This document shows positions 36,991 through 45,351 of a DNA stretch of 64,000 nucleotides, piece after piece. The first letter of the stretch is position 1. Each line of letters starts with the position of its first letter. The stretch comes from CAXBCP01 sp047638395 (GTDB lineage Bacteria > Pseudomonadota > Alphaproteobacteria > MPNO01 > UBA830): assembly GCA_047638395.1 (NCBI GenBank), contig JBLIMV010000012.1:1-64000 (forward strand). The letters run 5' to 3'. A program made the translations under genes and the position numbers. The notes under the pieces were generated by a model. It was not told the DNA's origin and searched no databases. It worked only from the letters and a program-made list of their open reading frames with translations.

Positions 36991-37950
36991 TTACATCCCC
37001 AGCAGTTTTTCCGCGTTGCCCGACAGCACTTTTTTCTTGTCGTCGGGGCTGAGCGAGATGTTCTCCATCCACTCGGTGCCCTGAAGGTTGGGGGCGAACG
37101 GGTAATCGACGGAGAACATGATCCGGTCGATCCCCATTTCCATCATCGAACACACCATTGCAGGGTCGGAAAAATTGCCGGATGTCGTAATGTGGAAATG
37201 ATTGCAGAATTTTTCGCGGAACGGATAGTCGTTGTCCCGCGCCAGGGCATCGCTGATGCGCCACAACAGGAACGGCAGCCCCTCGCCAAGATGGCCGAGC
37301 ACAATCTGGAGCTTCGGGTATTCTTCGAACACTTCGCTCAGCACCATTCGGATACCGGCCGTTGCAGTCTCCACCGTGAAGCCCCAGGCAGCCGTGAGCA
37401 GCGACGGGTATTTGGGCAGGTAATCTTTGTAATAGGCTTTCACGACATCCTGATGCGGCACTGCCGGGTGCAGATAGATCGGCACACCCAACGCTTCGGC
37501 GCGGGCGAAGATCGGCCAAAACTGTTTCTGGTCGATGAACTCGCCGTTCGTCAGACCGTGGATCATGCCGCCTTTGAAACCGTAATCCTTTACCGTGCGT
37601 TCCAGCTCATCGGCTGCCGCTTCGGGCGCCGGCGATGCAAGGGTTGCAAAGCCTGCAAAACGGTCGGGATGACGCTGGCACGTTTCATGCAGGCGGTCGT
37701 TCGCGGCGATGGCCAGTCTGGTCGCGGTTTCACCATCGAATCGCTGCACACCGGGCGCGCCCTGGGACAGCACCTGCACATCAATGCCGGACGCATCCAT
37801 GTCCTTGATGCGCATATCATAGAGATCATCCATCTTGGCGCGGATCGGCGTGCCGGTGAATCCGGATTTATCGTCGTACAAAGCCGCGATTTCCGGATCG
37901 AAATAGTGTTCCTCAATCGCAATGATCTTGTTGCCACTTTTGCTCGCCAT
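36991..37950 (-). CDS. Amidohydrolase_2-family hydrolase or decarboxylase
   Basis: A 319-aa TIM-barrel enzyme of the ACMSD/gamma-resorcylate decarboxylase branch. The N-terminal metal motif is EEH (IIAIEEHYFDPE) rather than HxH, with further His in YLHPAVP and LGHLGEGLPF and Asp in FSVDYPF. Such enzymes decarboxylate or hydrolyse carboxylated ring compounds. I chose the ATG at 37950, which has AAGGAG at ideal distance; the longer frame adds 15 residues. It is the first gene of the operon with the oxoprolinase, 57 nt further on. Confidence 0.85.
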   Translation of the reverse strand: MASKSGNKIIAIEEHYFDPEIAALYDDKSGFTGTPIRAKMDDLYDMRIKDMDASGIDVQVLSQGAPGVQRFDGETATRLAIAANDRLHETCQRHPDRFAGFATLASPAPEAAADELERTVKDYGFKGGMIHGLTNGEFIDQKQFWPIFARAEALGVPIYLHPAVPHQDVVKAYYKDYLPKYPSLLTAAWGFTVETATAGIRMVLSEVFEEYPKLQIVLGHLGEGLPFLLWRISDALARDNDYPFREKFCNHFHITTSGNFSDPAMVCSMMEMGIDRIMFSVDYPFAPNLQGTEWMENISLSPDDKKKVLSGNAEKLLGM

Positions 37951-38273
37951 TGTCCGCTCCTTAGTAAATGGGTCGTTAATCTGCGCGTTGAGCACGCATT
38001 ATCACAGGCGCGGAATGTATCAACCACGGCGGCGTGTGTCAGCCTGATGGCAGCTAATATTTTGACGGCGATTATCGCGGCAATTGGCAGACCTCAGCCG
38101 AATTATCCAGCCGATACCAAATGAGAGCGTTTACGTATAATATGGCCCTGTACCCGGCTGGCGGGTGTCGGTCATGCCGTGTCATACGGAGGCCATTTTG
38201 TCGCCACATTTACGGGTGAAAAGATCACGATTCCAAAACCGGGTCTGGGGTAGGCCCTAATAGAAAAAGATCT
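37951..38273. other. Divergent intergenic region with a TATAAT box
   Basis: This 323-nt region separates the amidohydrolase operon (minus) from the TerB/J-domain gene (plus). A perfect TATAAT at 38136-38141 faces the plus strand, but its -35 (GATACC at 17 nt) is poor. On the minus strand TTGATA and GATAAT occur near 37999-38024, with a 14-nt spacer that is too short for a standard promoter. No gene or RNA is seen. Confidence 0.35.
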
Positions 38274-39002
38274 ATGGCTCTTATCGGAAAAATTATAGGC
38301 GGCGCGGCGGGCTTCGCCATTGGCGGCCCGCTTGGCGCACTGGTCGGTGCGGCGGCAGGCCATGCGGTCGACCGCCTGCGCGGTACAGACGAGGACACCA
38401 GCGACAAGACGCGCCAGACCGCCTTCACCATCGCTGTCATCGCGCTGAGTGCCAAGATGGCAAAAGCCGACGGTCAGGTAACGCCGGACGAGGTCGAAGC
38501 ATTTCGCCAGATCCTGCATGTGCCGGAAGAAGAGCTCAAAAACGTCGGCCGCGTGTTCGATGTTGCGCGCAAGGACGCGCGGGGATTCGAGCCCTATGCA
38601 AAGCAGGTCGCGAAGATGTTCGTCGACCGCCCTGCCGTGCTCGAAGAATTGCTCGATGCACTATTCCACATCGCAAAGGCCGACCGCATCATCCATCCGC
38701 AGGAAGAAGAGTTCCTGCACGATGTCGCAACGATCTTCGGCTTCGACGACGCCAAGTTCGCCCGCATCCGGGCCGGCCACCTCGGCGCGGATGCCTCTGA
38801 TCCCTATGCGATCCTTGGCGTTGCCCACGACGCCGATGATGTTGCCGTGCGTGCCGCCTGGCGCAGCCTGATCAAGGAAAACCACCCCGACAAACTCGTC
38901 GCTGAAGGCATGCCACAGGACTTTATCGATATGGCGACCGCTAAGATGGCGACGATCAACGATGCCTGGACGGACATTCAGAAGCAGCGCGGCCTGAAGT
39001 AG
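38274..39002 (+). CDS. TerB and J-domain protein (DjlA-like)
   Basis: A 242-aa protein. The N-terminus has a Gly/Ala-rich stretch (residues 4-30) resembling a glycine-zipper rather than a classical transmembrane helix. A TerB helical domain follows (about residues 50-160, with MAKADGQVTPDEVEAF and IAKADRIIHPQEEEF repeats). A C-terminal J domain (about residues 176-240) keeps the essential HPD in ENHPDK. DjlA-type proteins are DnaK co-chaperones linked to the envelope. An intrinsic terminator follows directly. Confidence 0.88.
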   Translation: MALIGKIIGGAAGFAIGGPLGALVGAAAGHAVDRLRGTDEDTSDKTRQTAFTIAVIALSAKMAKADGQVTPDEVEAFRQILHVPEEELKNVGRVFDVARKDARGFEPYAKQVAKMFVDRPAVLEELLDALFHIAKADRIIHPQEEEFLHDVATIFGFDDAKFARIRAGHLGADASDPYAILGVAHDADDVAVRAAWRSLIKENHPDKLVAEGMPQDFIDMATAKMATINDAWTDIQKQRGLK

Positions 39003-39006
39003 CCAC

Positions 39007-39040
39007 AAAGGGCGCACCGAAATTCAGCGCGCCCTTTGCT
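39007..39040 (+). terminator. Intrinsic terminator after the DjlA-like gene
   Basis: AAAGGGCGC and GCGCCCTTT form a perfect 9-bp stem followed by GCTTGATCT, 5 nt after the stop codon. The stem also faces the convergent GNAT gene and may serve both. Confidence 0.75.
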
Positions 39041-39057
39041 TGATCTACGGGCGCGAT

Positions 39058-39486
39058 CTATTGCGGTGTAAACGCCATGCGGATCACACATTCACCTGTC
39101 GGCTCGTGGACGAACTCCCCCGAACGCGAAAAGCCATAGGTGTCATAAAACCGACGGCCGATTTCGTTTTTCTCGAACACCTCGACCCGAAGAGGTCCTT
39201 TCTCCGCAACCGCCTCATCGACCATCGCTTTGCCGAACCCCTGGCCATGGAGCCGTGGGTGAAGGAACAATCCGCCGATTTCGTCATCGACAAGAGCGAT
39301 AAAGCCGACAACTTCACCGTCGACCTCGGTTACCCAGGTCTCGGCATATACGAGGTAAACGTTCCTGACCGCATCGGCCTCCCGATCGAGAAATTCGCGC
39401 GTCAGGAAAGGGTGAGCCAATTCGCTGGCGGCCCGCCAGGTCGAAACCACAGCATCCGCGTCTTCGTCATTAAATTTTCTGATCAT
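39058..39486 (-). CDS. GNAT-family N-acetyltransferase
   Basis: A 142-aa single-domain acetyltransferase. The acetyl-CoA loop LFLHPRLHGQGFGKAMVDEA and the C-terminal FYDTYGFSRSGE segment are typical of GNAT proteins. The acceptor substrate cannot be inferred. I chose the ATG giving MIRKFNDEDA at 39486 because homologues start there; a longer frame adds 36 residues of low similarity. It stands alone, convergent with the DjlA-like gene. Confidence 0.85.
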   Translation of the reverse strand: MIRKFNDEDADAVVSTWRAASELAHPFLTREFLDREADAVRNVYLVYAETWVTEVDGEVVGFIALVDDEIGGLFLHPRLHGQGFGKAMVDEAVAEKGPLRVEVFEKNEIGRRFYDTYGFSRSGEFVHEPTGECVIRMAFTPQ

Positions 39487-39717
39487 TTTCAGACATGTCT
39501 TTCGCTTCACGGCCTCGGGAGTGAGCGAGGCCGTATTGATTCCAATTGTAGAAAGGCAAGGAACAGACATTGGGCGCATAGGCGCGCCATTCAACAGCTC
39601 TGTTCAGCTTGCAGGGGAGCACCTTGGCTCCCCGGAATCAGCGGGACATAAAATCTCCAGTTAGACCGTCAACCTATCGTCCCGGCGGCGACAATGGAAT
39701 AGCCCTCAGTCACCGGT

Positions 39718-40257
39718 TTAAACGGGTTGAAGCGCGCGATGCGGTGCCTCAGGCAACTCAAGCGAGATAGCATCGCCCGGCTTGATCGTACCGCCGGCCA
39801 GCACCACACCCATGACCCCGAATTTCAGATGCGCGCGGTCGTCGGCGTTCTTCGCCGTAACGGCTTTCGTAAGACCTTTCTGAAAACCATCGATTTGCTT
39901 GCAGGGATTTCGCAGGCCCGTCAATTCGACACAGGTATCTCCCATCTTCAGACGGGCGCCCACCGGAAGATCCGTCAAACTAAGGCCGGAGGTCGTTATG
40001 TTTTCGCCCAGGTTGCCGGCGCCGACGTCAAAACCGTTCTCGCGCAGATAGTCGAACAACTCAGACTGTATAAGGTGAACCTGACGCAGGTTCGGCGCCG
40101 AGGCATCCTTGTTTTTGAGATACAGGTGCTGAACCGTCACGCCATTATGCGCATCGTCCTCGACACCCAGACCTTTAACGAGGGTTATCGCGTCGCAGAC
40201 CGGCTTTGTGAAAACGTTCCCGGCGGCGCGGCTGACCGCAATAATCTGACCTGACAT
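39718..40257 (-). CDS. MOSC domain protein
   Basis: A 179-aa protein of the MOSC (molybdenum cofactor sulfurase C-terminal) family, beginning MSGQIIAVSRAAGNVF. Conserved parts are GNLGENITTSGL and ELTGLRNPCKQID, the latter with the cysteine thought to handle sulfur or the molybdenum cofactor. YiiM-like members reduce N-hydroxylated compounds. AAGAG lies 6 nt before the ATG at 40257; another ATG is two codons upstream. It is divergent from the EamA transporter gene. Confidence 0.88.
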   Translation of the reverse strand: MSGQIIAVSRAAGNVFTKPVCDAITLVKGLGVEDDAHNGVTVQHLYLKNKDASAPNLRQVHLIQSELFDYLRENGFDVGAGNLGENITTSGLSLTDLPVGARLKMGDTCVELTGLRNPCKQIDGFQKGLTKAVTAKNADDRAHLKFGVMGVVLAGGTIKPGDAISLELPEAPHRALQPV

Positions 40258-40402
40258 CTGCATCTCTTTTGAAGCTTCATTTACGGTCACCATTTTACCA
40301 TGCATTCGGTCCGGAGACAGGGCCGATATAACGCCATGCTAATTCCGGTAGCCCGCATTCGCCGTTTGACTTCCCGCCCCCCTGCACCGACTCTCCGGTG
40401 CC

Positions 40403-41290
40403 ATGAAACCCGCCCATATCGCCCTTGCCATTCTTGTAATGGCTGTCTGGGCATCCAATATCGCCGCGGCACGGTTTGCCGCGGCTGAGATTCCCGGCTG
40501 GGCACTGATCACGGTCCGGATGTTGGTTATCGTCGTGACACTGGTGCCGTTCGTCGCTATCCCGCATGGTCATTTGAAGAAGATATTCGGACTGTCCGTC
40601 ACGATGGGCACGCTGCATTTCGGGCTGATGTTTGTCGCAATTCAGCACATTCATGTCGGCACCGCGGCGCTGATCATCCAGACTTCGGTGCCATTCGCCC
40701 TGCTGCTGGCGCTTATATTCTTTCGCGAAAAATTCGGCTGGTACCGGGCCGCGGGCATCCTAATCAGCTTTTTTGGTGTCGCCCTTGTCGTCGGCGAACC
40801 CCGGCTATCGGACAGCCTGGTCTATGCCGGTATGGCGCTGATATCCGCTTTGGCGTTTGGCGGCGCCAACCTGCAGCTGCGCGGTCTCGGGGGCGTCAGT
40901 GTATTCGCCATCAACGGCTGGATGGCCGTGTTCGCCATACCGCAGATGGCGCTCATGTCGTTCATCTTCGAGACCGGCCAGATCGATGCCATCACAAATG
41001 CGAGCACCGAGACCTGGATCGCCATCGCGCATATGGGGATCATCGTCAGCATCGTCGGTCATGGACTGTGGTACCAACTCGTCCCCAAGTATCAGACCAA
41101 CCAGACCATGCCGTTTACGCTGCTGATCCCGGTGTTCGGTGTGAGCATGGGGATCGTATTGCTGGGCGAAACCCTGAACTGGCATATAATCGCCGGTGGA
41201 CTGGTCACCATTGCCGGGGTTGCGATCATCGTATTCCGTGGCGCGGGCCGCAGCAAAACAACGACACCCCCCGGAACCGCACCGGATTGA
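40403..41290 (+). CDS. EamA-family (DMT superfamily) transporter
   Basis: A 295-aa inner-membrane protein with about ten hydrophobic helices arranged as two EamA repeats; the first begins AILVMAVWASNIAAARFAA. Members export amino acids or metabolites such as cysteine, threonine or drugs, and the substrate is unknown here. It ends 4 nt before the AmpD-type gene, so both may be co-transcribed. Confidence 0.9.
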   Translation: MKPAHIALAILVMAVWASNIAAARFAAAEIPGWALITVRMLVIVVTLVPFVAIPHGHLKKIFGLSVTMGTLHFGLMFVAIQHIHVGTAALIIQTSVPFALLLALIFFREKFGWYRAAGILISFFGVALVVGEPRLSDSLVYAGMALISALAFGGANLQLRGLGGVSVFAINGWMAVFAIPQMALMSFIFETGQIDAITNASTETWIAIAHMGIIVSIVGHGLWYQLVPKYQTNQTMPFTLLIPVFGVSMGIVLLGETLNWHIIAGGLVTIAGVAIIVFRGAGRSKTTTPPGTAPD

Positions 41291-41294
41291 ATAG

Positions 41295-41981
41295 ATGGAA
41301 ATCATTGAAAGAGCCTCCCCCAATGTGAATGACCGCCCTGTGGGCACAGCGATCGATATGGTCATTCTCCATTACACGGGCATGAAGACCGGCAAGGCTG
41401 CGCTCGACCGGCTCTGCGACCCGGATGCCAAGGTGAGCGCTCATTATCTGATCGACGAAGATGGCACGACATACCGGATGGTCGCGGAGGACCGGCGCGC
41501 CTGGCATGCCGGTTTCAGCCACTGGTCCGGTGCGGTGAATATCAACGATCGCTCGATCGGCATCGAGATCGTCAATCCCGGGCATGAATTCGGCTATCGC
41601 GCCTTTCCCGAAGCACAGATGGCGGCCGTTGAGGAACTTCTGGCGCAGATTGTTGAGCGGCATCGGATTCCGCCAGCGCGCGTCGTCGGCCATTCTGACA
41701 TCGCGCCGACCCGCAAACAGGATCCCGGTGAACTGTTCGACTGGAAGCGGCTTGCCGATAAAGGTCTTTCTGTCTGGCCGGCAACGACTGGTGACATCGG
41801 TGACGCCACCGCCCCGGTTGACGCGCGGCGCTATCTGACCAACATCGGCTATGACCCTGAAGCGCCGCTCGCAGACGTGGTAACGGCGTTCCAACGCCGC
41901 TTTATTCCCGCCGGCGTGACCGGCGCGCTTGATGACACAACCCGTACAATCATCGCCGCGGTGCACGCCTTAAACAGTTGA
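41295..41981 (+). CDS. AmpD-type N-acetylmuramoyl-L-alanine amidase
   Basis: A 228-aa zinc amidase. The Amidase_2 domain covers about residues 15-150, with zinc-binding His in VILHYTGM and VVGHSDIAP and the WHAGFSHWSG and SIGIEIVNPG segments. A C-terminal peptidoglycan-binding-like helical domain follows (about residues 170-228). There is no signal peptide, so it likely acts in the cytoplasm on anhydro-muropeptides during wall recycling, like AmpD; AmiD-type enzymes are the alternative. Confidence 0.9.
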   Translation: MEIIERASPNVNDRPVGTAIDMVILHYTGMKTGKAALDRLCDPDAKVSAHYLIDEDGTTYRMVAEDRRAWHAGFSHWSGAVNINDRSIGIEIVNPGHEFGYRAFPEAQMAAVEELLAQIVERHRIPPARVVGHSDIAPTRKQDPGELFDWKRLADKGLSVWPATTGDIGDATAPVDARRYLTNIGYDPEAPLADVVTAFQRRFIPAGVTGALDDTTRTIIAAVHALNS

Positions 41982-42011
41982 CGCTCAACACGTTTGCGCC
42001 GAGTGTGCAGG

Positions 42012-42419
<408 letters not shown>

Positions 42420-42613
42420 ATTTGTCACAGCCCGCGACGCACACCGAAAACCGGCGAAAAACCGTCAGAAATCTGCCGAAAATTACATCTGGGGATTTTG
42501 CCGGCATCGACGGCGAGCTGGTTGCTTTCGATCAAGTCTTGTGAACCTGTTCCAGCGTATCCAGTTGCAGAGACAGAAGGCACGCCCTTCCAACTGAAAA
42601 CGAGGTACTCGCC

Positions 42614-43483
42614 ATGATCTCCGCCGGACACATTCTGAAATCACTTTCGATTGTCGCTGTATTGGCTACCGCCGCTTGCGCCGGCCAGCAGAAAACCAAC
42701 CAGACGCCGAGCGGTACCTATTCGGTCACCTACGACAATGTCGGCGGCCTGATCGGATTTCACACCGGCAAGGGGCGGATTGTCCTTAACGATGGCTCCG
42801 AATATGCCTTCAAGGCAGACGGCTACAGCCTGGCCGGACTCGGCTATTCGGTCGCGACGGCAACGGGCCGCGTTTACAATCTGCGGAAACCGGAAGACCT
42901 GTCGGGCGAATACAGTGCTGTCGGCGGTGCCGCAATCCTGGGCCACGGGGGCGGCAAGGCCGGCCTCAGGAACCGCAGCAACGACGTGGTTCTGGACGTC
43001 GATTCCGACGAGACCGGTCTGCGCTTCGGGATCGGCGGCGGGTTCGTGACATTCAAGCTCGGCGACCGTCTGAAAGGCCCGCGCGTCGCCGCCGTCGAAC
43101 CCGCCCCGCCAACGCCGGCCCCTGTAAAACCCGCAACGCCCGCCAAGCCAATGAGCCACAGTATTGAATTCGGATACGACAAATCCCGGATCAGCATCGC
43201 GATCGGTAAACAACTCGATCCGATTGCCGCAGACTGGCGCAACAAACCGGTCACCTTCGATGTGATCGGTCACGCGGATACGGCCGGGACTGACGCCTAT
43301 AACACGCAGCTTTCCGAACGGCGCGCCGGGAACGTCAAAAACGCCCTTGTCGAACGCGGGATACCGGCAGACAGGATCACCGCCAACGGGGTCGGCGAAG
43401 CCGGCCTTGCCGTTCAGACACCGGAAGGCACACGGCTTCGCGCAAACAGGCGGGTGGTGATCACCATCAAAGGCGGGAAGTAA
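42614..43483 (+). CDS. OmpA-domain envelope protein, possible lipoprotein
   Basis: A 289-aa protein with a signal sequence (residues 1-21) ending in ATAACAG; the Cys could be a lipoprotein site although Thr at -3 is atypical. Residues about 32-150 form a Gly-rich domain I do not firmly recognise (it vaguely resembles EipA/YSC84-like proteins). A Pro/Ala-rich linker (158-178) leads to the OmpA C-terminal peptidoglycan-binding domain (DVIGHADTAGTDAYNTQLSE, then RRAGNVKNAL). It likely bridges outer membrane and peptidoglycan. A strong terminator follows. Confidence 0.8.
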   Translation: MISAGHILKSLSIVAVLATAACAGQQKTNQTPSGTYSVTYDNVGGLIGFHTGKGRIVLNDGSEYAFKADGYSLAGLGYSVATATGRVYNLRKPEDLSGEYSAVGGAAILGHGGGKAGLRNRSNDVVLDVDSDETGLRFGIGGGFVTFKLGDRLKGPRVAAVEPAPPTPAPVKPATPAKPMSHSIEFGYDKSRISIAIGKQLDPIAADWRNKPVTFDVIGHADTAGTDAYNTQLSERRAGNVKNALVERGIPADRITANGVGEAGLAVQTPEGTRLRANRRVVITIKGGK

Positions 43484-43544
43484 CGCCACACGCACGAGGT
43501 AACGGTCGGATACCGGCCTTCCTCCTCCCTGCTCCAGGAGTCAG

Positions 43545-43577
43545 AAACCGCGCCCTGTGAAAACGGGGCGCGGTTTT
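43545..43577 (+). terminator. Intrinsic terminator after the OmpA-domain gene
   Basis: AAACCGCGCCC and GGGCGCGGTTT form an 11-bp stem ending in TTTT, about 60 nt downstream of the stop codon. Confidence 0.8.
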
Positions 43578-43710
43578 CGTATTTGTGTACCCAGCCATCA
43601 CTTTTTGTGACCAGCCATGACGACGCGCCCAAATGAGAACATAATAAGAACACAGTTCTGCCACAATTAGCCGGTAAAGAATTCGTCGTCCAACCTTCGG
43701 GTCAATTTTG

Positions 43711-43764
43711 AATGCCCGTTCAGGTCGAATGGCAACTTGAACGAATGCTTCTAAATGCCCGTTC
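43711..43764. repeat. Direct repeats AATGCCCGTTC upstream of mraZ
   Basis: The 11-bp word AATGCCCGTTC occurs at 43711-43721 and 43754-43764, 43 bp apart, in the 320-nt non-coding stretch before mraZ. Related GAACGAATGC lies between them in inverse sense. They could be operator sites. Confidence 0.5.
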
Positions 43765-43779
43765 TTAACTGGTTCTTTA
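43765..43779 (+). promoter_or_regulatory. Imperfect CtrA-like site upstream of the dcw cluster
   Basis: TTAA-N7-TTTA, one mismatch from the CtrA full site, lies 13 nt before the candidate mraZ -35. The match is weak. Confidence 0.25.
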
Positions 43780-43791
43780 CTATCAATGGCG

Positions 43792-43831
43792 TTGACTCCC
43801 ATAAATACCCATGATATTCCACCATGTCCCA
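43792..43831 (+). promoter_or_regulatory. mraZ: mraZ promoter with four MraZ boxes
   Basis: A -35 TTGACT (43792-43797) is spaced 17 nt from TATTCC (43815-43820). Overlapping it are four direct repeats CCCA, CCCA, TCCA, CCCA starting at 43798, 43808, 43818 and 43828, exactly 10 bp apart. Read on the other strand these are TGGG boxes, the known MraZ target (TGGGN repeated every 10 bp). This predicts autoregulation of the dcw operon by MraZ. Confidence 0.75.
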
Positions 43832-43900
43832 AATGCGTTACAGGGACGTGGTTTCAAGCCGGTTCGCCGGCGGAAAAAGACAGGAAAGTCGGATCGCCCC

Positions 43901-44374
43901 GTGACGTCGTTTATTTCGACATACGAGAACAAGGTTGACCGGAAGGGCCGCGTATCGGTTCCGGCTGCCTATCGCTCGGCGCTCGGAACCGAGGCATATC
44001 AAGGGGTTATCGCCTATCCTTCTTTCACCGACCCCGTTATCGAAGCGTTCGGTCGCAGTACCCTGGAAGAGCTTAACCGGCGGCGTCTTGACCAGTCGCT
44101 CGACGGCGGCGACTTCACCCAGGCACTGGTCGGCAAGTCCGATGACGGCCTGGTTGAGACGATCATGGCAATCTCCAGCGAGCTGCCTTTCGACGGCGAG
44201 GGACGAATCATCCTGCCCGCCAGGCTGGCAGAACATGCCGGGATTACCGACCGCGCCACCTTTGTCGGCCGCGGCACCCGGTTCCAGATCTGGGCACCGG
44301 AAACATACGAAAAGCATCAGGCGGCAGAGGTCGAAGCCTTGCGCGCCCGACTAAGCGGCGGGGCTATCCAGTGA
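43901..44374 (+). CDS. mraZ: Transcriptional regulator MraZ
   Basis: A 157-aa DNA-binding protein with two SpoVT/AbrB-like halves: the first contains ENKVDRKGRVSVPAAYR, the second ELPFDGEGRIILPARLAEH. MraZ forms octameric rings that bind TGGG repeats and represses the dcw operon. I chose the GTG at 43901 giving (M)TSFISTYENKVD, matching homologues; the longer frame (from 43811) would run through the MraZ boxes. It overlaps rsmH by 4 nt (GTGA). Confidence 0.95.
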   Translation: MTSFISTYENKVDRKGRVSVPAAYRSALGTEAYQGVIAYPSFTDPVIEAFGRSTLEELNRRRLDQSLDGGDFTQALVGKSDDGLVETIMAISSELPFDGEGRIILPARLAEHAGITDRATFVGRGTRFQIWAPETYEKHQAAEVEALRARLSGGAIQ

Positions 44375-45348
44375 ACGCCCGGTCGGACGCACAGCCGACC
44401 TTCGGCCACGAACCCGTAATGATCAACGAGGTGCTCAAAGCACTGCAGCCGCGTGACGGCGGAAGCTACGTAGACGGCACCTTTGGCGCAGGCGGATACA
44501 CATCGGCGATCCTCGATGCCGCCGATTGCCGCGTCTGGGCCATCGACCGCGATCCCGATGCGGTCGCCGGTGCCGCCAAACTTATCGAAAAATACGCCGG
44601 GCGCCTCACCGTCATCGAAGGCCGCTTTGGCGATATGGCGCAAATTCTGTCACGCCAGGGAATTGAGGCGGTCGACGGAATCGCGCTCGACCTCGGCGTA
44701 TCTTCGATGCAGATCGACGACCCGGACCGGGGTTTCAGCTTTCGCAATGATGGCCCGCTCGACATGCGCCAGGGCAAGGATGGCTTGTCCGCGTCCGATC
44801 TCGTCAACGAGGCGGATGAAGGCGTGCTTGCCGACATCATTTTCAAATACGGCGAAGAACGACAGGCGCGGCGCATCGCCCGCGCGATCGTCAACGCCCG
44901 GGCCGAAGCGCCCATCACGCGGACCGGCCAGCTTGCCGATATCGTCCGCAACACCTATCGCGGCGGAAGGTCTTCCAAGACGGATCCGGCAACCAAGACA
45001 TTTCAGGCCATCCGCATCCAGGTCAACGAGGAGCTGGACGAGATCGAGCGCGGCCTGCACGGGGCAGAAATCGTGCTGGCACCCGGCGGGCGGCTTGCGG
45101 TGGTGTCTTTCCATTCGCTCGAAGACCGCATCGTGAAAGAGTTCCTGCGCACCCATTCGGGCGAAGTACCGACGGTATCCCGGCACATGCCCGCCGCAGC
45201 GCCGGCCGGTCCGGCGCCCTGCTTCACGCTGGTCAAACGCGGCACGCTGAAACCCAGCGACGCAGAAACAAAACGTAATCCCCGGTCGCGATCCGCACGG
45301 CTTCGTGTTGCGGAACGCACGTCTGCACCGCCAATGGCGGGGGATTGA
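44371..45348 (+). CDS. rsmH: 16S rRNA m4C1402 methyltransferase
   Basis: A 325-aa SAM-dependent methyltransferase (MraW) that modifies C1402 in the ribosomal P site. The N-terminal HEPVMINEVLKAL and the SAM motif VDGTFGAGGYT are diagnostic, as is ALDLGVSSMQIDDPDRGFSF. The start is GTG overlapping mraZ. It lies 3 nt before ftsL. Confidence 0.96.
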   Translation: MNARSDAQPTFGHEPVMINEVLKALQPRDGGSYVDGTFGAGGYTSAILDAADCRVWAIDRDPDAVAGAAKLIEKYAGRLTVIEGRFGDMAQILSRQGIEAVDGIALDLGVSSMQIDDPDRGFSFRNDGPLDMRQGKDGLSASDLVNEADEGVLADIIFKYGEERQARRIARAIVNARAEAPITRTGQLADIVRNTYRGGRSSKTDPATKTFQAIRIQVNEELDEIERGLHGAEIVLAPGGRLAVVSFHSLEDRIVKEFLRTHSGEVPTVSRHMPAAAPAGPAPCFTLVKRGTLKPSDAETKRNPRSRSARLRVAERTSAPPMAGD

Positions 45349-45351
45349 GCC

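Noticed and set aside
34003..38124. A 1373-codon open frame on the plus strand across the oxoprolinase operon
   Set aside because: It lies opposite the well-supported hyuAB and amidohydrolase genes, its composition is rich in His, Arg and Asp as expected from a GC-rich antisense frame, and no domain is recognisable.
43811..43900. An N-terminal extension of MraZ
   Set aside because: The extra 30 residues resemble no MraZ and overlap the MraZ boxes and promoter; the GTG at 43901 gives the family start.
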